From assembly GCA_031258665.1 (NCBI GenBank), contig JAIRML010000296.1:1-6957 (forward strand): 6,957 nt of DNA, given 5' to 3'. This stretch comes from Oscillospiraceae bacterium. Lineage in GTDB: Bacteria > Bacillota > Clostridia > Oscillospirales > UBA929. Both the position numbers and the translations under genes were made by a program. The notes below the pieces were generated by a model. That model ran no database searches. It saw nothing but the letters and a program-made list of their open reading frames with translations, and had not been told where the DNA came from. Below, piece by piece: positions 1-5,705 of the stretch; position 1 is the first letter of the stretch, and each line of letters starts with the position of its first letter.

Positions 1-581
1 CACATATAGGCGTGGGTGTCGTCCGCGGCCCGGAAGTAGACGCCCAGCGCCACCGCCGTGATCGTGATGTCCTGTTCGACCGTGTAGTCCGTCCACGACA
101 GCGCCGGGTTGCTTACATCCTGCGTCAGCCAGACGCCGTTTGTAGAGGCCCACTGTGACCCCACGTCCGTGACAAACGTGGCCGGCTGCGACCAGGCGCT
201 CTCCGCGCCGGCCCTGTCCCTCGTCTTGACGCGCCAGCAGTAGAGCGCGTTGGGGCCCAGCGTACCCCCCGGCACAATGTGGGAGGCGGCGGCGGCGGAG
301 ACCCACCCCGAGCTGTACGTGTCAAATGTCTCCGGGTCTGTTCCCAGCTCGACGAGATAGGCCGTCTGCACCTCGTCGAAGTCGCTGTCCTGAAAGATCC
401 AGGTCAGCGCGATGTCCTCGGCGTACGCCACGTTGTACCCCTCGCGCAGCAGGTTGACTTTCAGATTGTCGGGCGGCAGCGCCGCGTTGCCGGGCGGCAG
501 CGCCGCGGCGGCGACTGTCAGGGCCGGAGCACAGGCCGCCGTCAGGAACGCGGATAACAAGAGGGCCAAGATCCGTTTCAT
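1..581 (-). CDS. N-terminal part of a secreted protein resembling GH78 rhamnosidase (3' end outside window)
   Basis: A frame of 193 complete codons runs from ATG 581 to the window edge without a stop. The start is set by GGAGG six bases upstream; the in-frame ATG at 587 touches that site and is unlikely. Residues 1-26 form a signal peptide (MKR, hydrophobic core, cleavage probably near AAAA). Residues 39-139 form an Fn3-like domain (DNLKVN, IALTWIFQD, TAYLVELG, LYCWRVKTRD, ATFVTD) like the N-terminal domain of the complete rhamnosidase upstream. From about 160 a lectin-like beta sandwich begins (DYTVEQDITITAVALGVYFRAADD, up to AYM at the edge), the same position as the lectin-like insert of that gene. 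By layout and neighbourhood it is probably a third GH78 rhamnosidase, but the catalytic region lies outside the window and many surface proteins start this way. Cys17 in LTAAC is a poor lipobox, so an ordinary secreted protein is favoured over a lipoprotein. A seven-codon tandem duplication follows the signal peptide. Confidence 0.8.
   Translation of the reverse strand, partial: MKRILALLLSAFLTAACAPALTVAAAALPPGNAALPPDNLKVNLLREGYNVAYAEDIALTWIFQDSDFDEVQTAYLVELGTDPETFDTYSSGWVSAAAASHIVPGGTLGPNALYCWRVKTRDRAGAESAWSQPATFVTDVGSQWASTNGVWLTQDVSNPALSWTDYTVEQDITITAVALGVYFRAADDTHAYM
465..506 (-). repeat. Tandem 21-base duplication after the signal peptide
   Basis: Bases 465-485 and 486-506 match at 19 of 21 positions and encode AALPPDN and AALPPGN. 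The duplication is in frame and falls at the junction of signal peptide and first domain, where a length change should be tolerated. It probably arose by slippage. Confidence 0.75.
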
Positions 582-587
582 ATTCAT

Positions 588-592
588 CCTCC
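588..592 (-). promoter_or_regulatory. Shine-Dalgarno GGAGG of the downstream secreted protein
   Basis: On the minus strand GGAGG sits six bases before ATG 581, an ideal spacing, and directly abuts the alternative ATG at 587. This picks ATG 581 as the start. Only two G bases (593-594) separate it from the 11-bp GC hairpin at 595-621, so folding of the leader could affect ribosome access. Confidence 0.8.
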
Positions 593-594
593 CC

Positions 595-621
595 GGCGCC
601 GCGGGAGCCCCCCGCGGCGCC
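595..621 (-). promoter_or_regulatory. Perfect 11-bp GC hairpin in the leader, next to the Shine-Dalgarno
   Basis: Bases 595-605 and 611-621 are exact reverse complements (GGCGCCGCGGG / CCCGCGGCGCC) with a five-base loop. In the minus-strand transcript it ends two bases before GGAGG of the gene starting at 581, with no T-run after it, so it does not look like a terminator for this direction. On the plus strand a T-rich stretch (GTTATTTCATTTTT) follows it, which would fit a terminator for plus-strand transcription, but no plus-strand gene is supported. A role in leader stability or translation control is inference. Confidence 0.5.
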
Positions 622-670
622 GTTATTTCATTTTTGATTCCACTGCAAAAAAGCCAAGGAACGGATTGGA

Positions 671-720
671 TATACTGAATATTGTGTCATTGCTTTGGCA
701 ATGACACAATATTCAGTATA
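671..720. repeat. Perfect 23-bp inverted repeat with 4-base loop, AT-rich
   Basis: Bases 671-693 and 698-720 are exact reverse complements, separated by TTTG. The pairing has no mismatch over 23 bp, and the segment is about 30% GC between very GC-rich genes. There is no T-run directly after it on either strand, so it is not a standard intrinsic terminator. It could be a strong RNA hairpin, a cruciform-forming or protein-binding site, or the core of a palindromic mobile element. Confidence 0.85.
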
Positions 721-733
721 AAAGCCCTCGTTC

Positions 734-739
734 ATTATA
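734..739 (-). promoter_or_regulatory. Possible -10 box (TATAAT) for the gene starting at 581
   Basis: On the minus strand a perfect TATAAT sits in the AT-rich gap just inside the outer arm of the near-palindrome. No good -35 is found at 17 bases (TAAAAA there), so support is partial. If it is used, transcription would begin near 727 and the 23-bp hairpin would sit within the first ten or so bases of a roughly 145-base leader. AT-rich DNA yields such hexamers by chance, hence the low confidence. Confidence 0.3.
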
Positions 740-787
740 TTTTTGCAGTAAAATCATTTTTATTTTGGGCAAACCGCACTCACCCGG

Positions 788-814
788 GCCGGCGCCCCGA
801 TGGGGGCCGCCGGC
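788..814 (-). terminator. GC-rich hairpin just after the rhamnosidase stop codon
   Basis: Bases 788-798 pair with 803-814 in an 11-bp stem with one bulged base (808) and a four-base loop, starting one base after the TGA at 816-818. No U-run follows in the transcript (CCCGGGTGAGTGCGG), so efficient intrinsic termination is doubtful. It may instead protect the 3' end or act as a weak terminator. Confidence 0.35.
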
Positions 815-815
815 G

Positions 816-1130
816 TCAGGCGACGGAGACCGTCACCAGGTGGGCGCCGCCGCCGAATTCCTCCGCCACACGCACCGCAATGAGCGCCGTGCCGGCCCTG
901 TGGCCGGTGACAACCCAGGCGCCGTTTACAAGGGCCGCCGACGCGACGGCGGGGTTTGAAGATGTCACGGTGTAGACATCCGGCAGGGCGTCCACGCGCA
1001 GGTTCAGCGGCGCTTTGCCCTTGATGCGCAAGGAGATGCGCGCCGACGAGTGCGCCCGCACGTCGAGCGCCGGCACCGGCGCCGCGACCGCCGCACCGGC
1101 GCCCAGCGCCACATAGCAGCGCTGTCCGCC
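816..1130 (-). repeat. Copy 1 of a direct repeat encoding the shared C-terminal tail
   Basis: This segment aligns with 5391-5705 at a constant offset of 4575 bases over most of its length, with one codon of difference near the far end. Bases 816-876 differ from the other copy at two positions, and 998-1065 at three. The similarity begins at the stop codon; the DNA beyond it is unrelated apart from three bases. Weaker protein similarity continues to about 1340. Confidence 0.85.
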
Positions 1131-4100
1131 CAGCCGGCCCGCCGTCACAGAGGCCGGCAGTGTGAAGCGCACGTTGCCGTCGCCGTCCGCGCGCACGCCG
1201 GCGCTGTAATCATGCGCGGACGGCGTGGCCTCCCTGTCGTAGGCGGCAAACAGGGGAACGGTCTGATAGGGCGTATAGCCCGCGCCCTCCACGGTCACGG
1301 CTTTTTGCGTCCGGTCGACCGTGAGCTCCGTGAGCGCGCCGCCCCAGGCGTTGTCTGTGAGGCCCAAGATGGCGGCCGCCAGCGCGTCGTACGCGTCGCC
1401 GGCGTACTCGTACCGCCCGCTCTGCGCCGCCACCATCTCCCCGGTCTCGGCGGCGGCCAGCGCATCTGCGAAGACAGCCCAGGCCTCGGGCGCGGCGTCC
1501 GCCTCGTCAAAGGTCCGCGCATATTGGAGGATCGCCTGCGGCAGGTAGAAGGTGAAGCCGCCAGACGTCAGCTCAAACTGCGCGACAGTCCGCCCAAGGC
1601 GCTCAACCTGCCCCACATAGGTGACGCCGGGAACCGGCACAAACGCCGCGGCGTCGACCGGCAGGTAGAGGGTGGCGGTGGTGTTGGCCGGGACCGCGAC
1701 GCTGTAGACATACATGTTGTTGCCGCTGGCCTTCCAACCGCTCTCCATGCGCCCATAGGCGGAGTCATGATACGTGGTGGCGTACGCCAGGTCGCCGCCC
1801 ACATGCGGCTCGACGACGACATGCTTGTACCCCGGGTTCCGTTCGTCGATCTGCAGGCCCATCCCGTAGGCGTAGATCCAGTAGCCGATAGCGCCGTAAG
1901 CGTAGTGGTTGAAAGAGTTCATATCCACCGGGCCCATCGTGTCGGTCTCGGCGGTATAGGAGTTCCAACGCTCCCAGAACGTGGTGCCGCCCTGCAGCAC
2001 CGTATACATCCAGCCGGGCAGGCGCTCGTTGAAGAGAAGACTGTAGGCCACGTCGTCGTGCCCCGTCATCGAGAGGGCCGGGTTGATCCAGGCGATGCCG
2101 TGAAAGCCGACCGACAGGTCGCCGCCGCGGCGTTCGATGGCCTTGACCAAAAAGCGTCCGGCCGCCGCCCGCTTGTCCTCCGGCAGCAGTTCAAAGGCAA
2201 TGGCCAGCGCGTAGGCGGTCTGGCTGGGCGGCGCCAAGCGGTCGTTTTGCACCGCCCAGGCGTCGAGCGCGTGCTCGGGCTCCCCGTAGTGGGTGGAGGG
2301 GATCGGGTTGCCAAAGTAGTCGGCGTTTTGACGGGCGCCGCCGGCGCTCAGGACTTGTCCGCCCCATTTCTCGTTGTACATCGTGGTTGTGTAGGCGCTG
2401 CCCGTCTCCCCCATGTAGTGGATAGAGCCGTCCTCCAACACGTATTTGTCGTTGAAACCCTTCTTAAAGCGGCCGAAATAGTCGGCGGCCAGGGCGGCGT
2501 CATCCGGGCGGCCCAGCAGCGCGGCGGCGCGCGCCATCAGGTCGCAGATGCGGGCGGCGTAGGCCGTGCCGGAGAGGATCCACGGTGTGGTGGCGTCGTA
2601 CCCCAGGTGGTCGCCCCGGCGCTGCTGTTTGACGAGCCAGGCGTCGGACGCGGCCGCGACGGCGGGGGTCGCGCTCCCGGCCACATCGGTCACCGTGTCA
2701 CGCGAGGAACTGATGCCCGCCGTCCCCCGGTACTTCACCTGGTCGAGCATCAGGTCGTAGGAGTCGATGAGGAATTGGATGTCTCCGGTGGCTTGGTAGA
2801 GGTTCCAGGGGATAAGCACACCGGCGTCGGACCAGCCCGAACAGCCGTACTGGCTGCCGCGGTTGTCGCCGCCCAGCGGCGCGGTGTCCGGCACGGCCCC
2901 CCACTGGTTGTAATAGACCTGGGAATCCCTCATGTCTTGGAGCCACTTCTGGAGAAAGGCCACAACGTCCACATTGTAGGCGGCCGTGGTGGAGAAAACC
3001 TGGGTGTCGGCCGTCCAGCCCATGCGTTCGTTGCGCTGCGGACAATCGGTCGGCACCAACAGGTAGTTGCCCCGCTGGCCCCACTGGATGTTGGACTGGA
3101 GCTGATTGAGCAGCCCATTGGAGGAGTTGAAGTCGCCGGTGATGTTCGGCGTGTTGGTGAGCACCAGGCCCTCGACACCGAGGACCTCCGGCATCTCCTG
3201 CCCCGAGGGTACGCGGAGGATGATGTAGCGGAACCCGTTGAAGGTAAACAACGGGCTGTATACCTCGCCCTCCGGGTCGCCCCGCAGTGTGTAGGAGGTG
3301 GTGTTGTAAGCCGAACGGTAGTTGGCGTTGTAGGGCGTGCCGTTTTGGTAGGCGATCTCGGCGCCGGTGATCTCCAGCTCTGTGCCCCGGACACCCCGTA
3401 CGGTGACGCGCGGCACACCCACCATGTTTTGCCCCAGGTCATACGCGTAGGCCGTCAGGCCGCCCGGGAAGCGCGGATCCTCCCCCGGGACATTGACCTT
3501 CGGATCGTCCAGATTCAGGGCGGGCAGAACGCGCTCCACGGCGGCCAGCGGCCCCTTCTGCGCCGAGAGCTGGAAGGTGGGGTTTAAGTTCCAAAAATAT
3601 CCGTTTTGGTTGTTGTTGTTTCGGAAGCTGACGCGGGCGGTATAGTTGGGCGCATTTTTGACGCCGGCGGGCCCCCAGCCCGGCCCGTCGAACCCGGGTT
3701 CGGCCCAACCTTCCTGCTCCAATGTCGCGTCGTAGATCTCGCCGTCCATCAAAGATCCGTTCAGGATCGGCGAATTGGGTGTGAAAGACCATGTCTCATC
3801 GGTCTTCACGACGACCTCGCTGGTCCCGTCGGTGTAGACGACGCGCACAAAGGCCAGCATGTCGCCCGTCATACCGGAGCGCTGGGCGCCGCTGTAACCG
3901 CTGTAGTCGGCGTACCAGCCGCGGCTGACATAGGCGCCGATGGCGTTTTCGCCCGGGCGCAGGAGGTCCGTGACATCGAAGGTCTGGTACATGATGCGCA
4001 TGTCAAATTCGGTGAAATTGGGATTAAAATAGGTGTCGGTGACGCGCTGTCCGTTGAGGAATGTCTCGTAGATGCCCCGGGCCGAGGCGTACAGCCGGGC

Positions 4101-5285
4101 GCTTTCGATCTGTTTGGCGGGGTTCACCGCGAACGCCCGGCGCAATGTGGTGGTGGGCACCACTCTCCGCTGCGCGTAGGTGTCGCGGATCGTCAGCGCG
4201 CCGTCCGACACCTCGCCCAGCGTCCCCGCCATGGAGTGCGGGTCGGCGAAGTCGTCGGAAAGATACGTCAGTGTACTGTTGTTTGTGATGCGCAGCGTGT
4301 CGAGCGTCACCGCGGCGTCGAGCGCGTTGAATCCAAAATTGCCCATATACCAGCGGCGCGGGGCATTGGACGGCGTGCTCGACATGGTGACGCTGCCCGT
4401 GGCGGAGGCGCTGCCTTTCGAGATGACGACGCTGCTGCGCGTGGTACTCGTCTGTGTGATCCGCAGCGCATAGGTGTCCGCCTTGCCGTCCGGCGTATCG
4501 GGGATGACGCCCGTCAGGTCGGTGGCGGCGCGGATTGTGGGCACGCCCTCCACCCACTCAGTGACCGTGAGGGCGGGGGGGCCGGAGAGGTCGACGCGCG
4601 CTTCTATGTATGTGACTTTGTTGCGGGCGGCGTAGACGACCGAAAAGGCCCGGCTGCCCTCGTCCAACACGCGGAAGTTGAAGGAGATGGCATAGACCGA
4701 GACGGCGTTTGGGTTCCATGCGCCGGTGTTGGATACCGGCGTGTTTGGATTGCCGATCCATTGAATGCCCTCCGGCCAACCGGCCTGGGTGGTGGACAGC
4801 AGCCCCGTCTCAAAGGTGGCGACGCCGGACGGGACACGCGCGCCAAAGGCGTCTGTCGCCTCGACCCGCCAAAAATACTTTGTGGAAGCCGTCAACGGGG
4901 CTCCGGCGTAGTGCACGCCCATCGACTGGTCGGAAAGCACCGCGCCGGAGTCCCAGACGACGTCTGTGAAGGCCTCGTCCGCGGCCACCCACACGCGGTA
5001 GGCGGTCTGCCGCTGGCCGACGATGTCGGAGACCATCCGCCAGCTGAAGGCGGGCGCCTCCGCGTCGATGCCCAGCGGGTTCGTCATGTAGTCCGTCCGG
5101 AGGTCGTCCAGCTCGGTAAATCCGTCCGCCGACACATGGTCCCCGTCAAAGAGATCGCTCTCCCACGACGGTGGCGTGAAGTCGTGCGCCGAGATGGCCG
5201 ACGCCGCGGGGCCCGCCGCCAACAACGCGGCGGACAGCAGACTGACAGCCAGGAACAGGGAAACGACCCGGAACCTTTTCTTCAT
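816..5285 (-). CDS. Secreted multidomain alpha-L-rhamnosidase, GH78 family
   Basis: The 1489-residue product is predicted to hydrolyse terminal alpha-L-rhamnosyl bonds outside the cell by an inverting mechanism. Domains by residue: 1-30 signal peptide (KKRFR, hydrophobic core, likely ASA/IS cut); 57-160 Fn3-like (DLRTDYMTNPLGID, ETGL end); 165-345 lectin-like beta sandwich; 390-560 rhamnosidase N domain (YETFLNGQRV, SRGWYADY); 600-710 central beta domain (YDLGQNMVG); 712-1145 (alpha/alpha)6 catalytic domain; 1147-1245 C-terminal beta domain (VPANTTATLYLP); 1249-1310 FIVAR-like helices; 1316-1489 tail shared with the upstream gene. Catalytic signatures are present: DCPQRNERMGWTAD with D747, likely acid E753 and D760; WERW with likely base E1105; and NHYAYG with H1127. 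The core is complete; its length above typical GH78 enzymes comes from the insert and C-terminal modules. The ATG at 5285 is chosen because AAGGA lies 8 bases upstream and the signal peptide begins there. In-frame ATG 5336 and TTG 5342 lack a ribosome site. Oddity: N752 replaces the Asp common in RDER. Confidence 0.93.
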   Translation of the reverse strand: MKKRFRVVSLFLAVSLLSAALLAAGPAASAISAHDFTPPSWESDLFDGDHVSADGFTELDDLRTDYMTNPLGIDAEAPAFSWRMVSDIVGQRQTAYRVWVAADEAFTDVVWDSGAVLSDQSMGVHYAGAPLTASTKYFWRVEATDAFGARVPSGVATFETGLLSTTQAGWPEGIQWIGNPNTPVSNTGAWNPNAVSVYAISFNFRVLDEGSRAFSVVYAARNKVTYIEARVDLSGPPALTVTEWVEGVPTIRAATDLTGVIPDTPDGKADTYALRITQTSTTRSSVVISKGSASATGSVTMSSTPSNAPRRWYMGNFGFNALDAAVTLDTLRITNNSTLTYLSDDFADPHSMAGTLGEVSDGALTIRDTYAQRRVVPTTTLRRAFAVNPAKQIESARLYASARGIYETFLNGQRVTDTYFNPNFTEFDMRIMYQTFDVTDLLRPGENAIGAYVSRGWYADYSGYSGAQRSGMTGDMLAFVRVVYTDGTSEVVVKTDETWSFTPNSPILNGSLMDGEIYDATLEQEGWAEPGFDGPGWGPAGVKNAPNYTARVSFRNNNNQNGYFWNLNPTFQLSAQKGPLAAVERVLPALNLDDPKVNVPGEDPRFPGGLTAYAYDLGQNMVGVPRVTVRGVRGTELEITGAEIAYQNGTPYNANYRSAYNTTSYTLRGDPEGEVYSPLFTFNGFRYIILRVPSGQEMPEVLGVEGLVLTNTPNITGDFNSSNGLLNQLQSNIQWGQRGNYLLVPTDCPQRNERMGWTADTQVFSTTAAYNVDVVAFLQKWLQDMRDSQVYYNQWGAVPDTAPLGGDNRGSQYGCSGWSDAGVLIPWNLYQATGDIQFLIDSYDLMLDQVKYRGTAGISSSRDTVTDVAGSATPAVAAASDAWLVKQQRRGDHLGYDATTPWILSGTAYAARICDLMARAAALLGRPDDAALAADYFGRFKKGFNDKYVLEDGSIHYMGETGSAYTTTMYNEKWGGQVLSAGGARQNADYFGNPIPSTHYGEPEHALDAWAVQNDRLAPPSQTAYALAIAFELLPEDKRAAAGRFLVKAIERRGGDLSVGFHGIAWINPALSMTGHDDVAYSLLFNERLPGWMYTVLQGGTTFWERWNSYTAETDTMGPVDMNSFNHYAYGAIGYWIYAYGMGLQIDERNPGYKHVVVEPHVGGDLAYATTYHDSAYGRMESGWKASGNNMYVYSVAVPANTTATLYLPVDAAAFVPVPGVTYVGQVERLGRTVAQFELTSGGFTFYLPQAILQYARTFDEADAAPEAWAVFADALAAAETGEMVAAQSGRYEYAGDAYDALAAAILGLTDNAWGGALTELTVDRTQKAVTVEGAGYTPYQTVPLFAAYDREATPSAHDYSAGVRADGDGNVRFTLPASVTAGRLGGQRCYVALGAGAAVAAPVPALDVRAHSSARISLRIKGKAPLNLRVDALPDVYTVTSSNPAVASAALVNGAWVVTGHRAGTALIAVRVAEEFGGGAHLVTVSVA

Positions 5286-5293
5286 GTCTCTCT

Positions 5294-5298
5294 TCCTT
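5294..5298 (-). promoter_or_regulatory. Shine-Dalgarno that decides the start of the complete rhamnosidase
   Basis: On the minus strand AAGGA lies eight bases before ATG 5285, inside a purine-rich run (GAAAGGAAGAGAGAC). This supports starting at MKKRF, directly at the signal peptide, rather than at the in-frame ATG 5336 or TTG 5342, which have only GAAATCTTGCCC upstream. The wider leader (about 5286-5330) is almost all purine and A-rich, so the start site is probably unstructured. No convincing -35/-10 pair was found in the 105-base gap, which suggests cotranscription with the upstream gene. Confidence 0.8.
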
Positions 5299-5372
5299 TC
5301 TCTTCCAAATATTCCTATTTCTTCCTTTTTATCCATGGGCAAGATTTCGACACAAGAATTTGGGCTGTGGGT

Positions 5373-5390
5373 CGCGGGGCGCAGCCCGCG
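5373..5390 (-). terminator. Short GC hairpin touching the stop codon of the upstream gene
   Basis: CGCGGG (5373-5378) pairs with CCCGCG (5385-5390) around a six-base loop, directly after the TGA at 5391-5393. The stem is only 6 bp and no T-run follows, so it is at most a weak terminator or a 3'-end stabiliser. The similar placement of the larger hairpin at 788-814 makes it worth listing. Confidence 0.25.
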
Positions 5391-5705
5391 TCAGGCGACG
5401 GAGACCGTCACGAGGTGGGCGCCGCCGCCGAATTCCTCCGCCACGCGCACCATGACGAGCGCCGTACCGGCCTTCTTTCCGGTGACCGTCCAGGCGCCGT
5501 TCACCTGCTCCACCGTCGCAACGGCGGGGTTGCTTGACGTCACGGTGTACGCCTCCGGGACAGCGTCCACATGCAGGTTCAGCGGCGCTTTGCCCTTGAT
5601 GCGCAGCGAGATGCGCGCCGAGGAGTGCGCCCGCACGTCGGCGGCCGGGATCGGCGCGGACGCGACAGCGTCGCCCAGCGACGCATGGTAACGGTGCCCG
5701 CCCAG
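5391..5705 (-). repeat. Copy 2 of the direct repeat encoding the shared C-terminal tail
   Basis: This is the partner of 816-1130. The 80 C-terminal residues of the two proteins are identical at 67 positions and need no gap. The best conserved stretch covers RAHSSARISLRIKGK and the end GGGAHLVTVSVA. Weaker similarity continues upstream to about 5918. Confidence 0.85.

Larger units (their letters stand above)
635..756. repeat. 122-base near-palindromic element enclosing the 23-bp hairpin
   Basis: Bases 635-651 and 740-756 form an outer inverted repeat matching at 15 of 17 positions (TGATTCCACTGCAAAAA against TGATTTTACTGCAAAAA on the other strand). Its centre (695.5) is exactly that of the inner 23-bp hairpin. 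The stretches between the arms are mostly unpaired except GAACG (659-663) with CGTTC (729-733), off centre by one base. The whole looks like one decayed foldback or MITE-like element, or a structured leader; no transposase or clear target duplication is seen. Confidence 0.55.

Noticed and set aside
530..540. Lipoprotein signal at Cys17 (LTAAC) in the gene starting at 581
   Set aside because: Thr at -3 is atypical for a lipobox, and an AAAA signal peptidase I site follows shortly after, so secretion without a lipid anchor is more likely.
671..720. The 23-bp hairpin as an intrinsic terminator
   Set aside because: No T-run follows directly on either strand and the stem is AT-rich.
682..975. Plus-strand small open frame starting inside the hairpin
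   Set aside because: It overlaps the palindrome and the end of the rhamnosidase gene, lacks a clear ribosome site, and reads as low-complexity antisense sequence.
1050..3587. Long plus-strand open frame of 845 codons opposite the rhamnosidase gene
   Set aside because: It is in exact codon register with the minus-strand gene, where stops appear only opposite TTA, CTA and TCA codons, which are rare in GC-rich genes. Its product is Arg/Val/Gly-rich without recognisable domains, while the minus strand gives a full GH78 enzyme.
5286..5342. Longer N-terminus for the rhamnosidase (TTG 5342 or ATG 5336)
   Set aside because: It would place 17-19 charged residues before a textbook signal peptide, and no ribosome site precedes it; ATG 5285 has AAGGA at the right distance.
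3606..5537. Plus-strand open frame of 643 codons
   Set aside because: This is the same antisense register effect, continuing across the start of the rhamnosidase gene and into the tail of the upstream gene. It has no plausible domain and crosses the intergenic gap.
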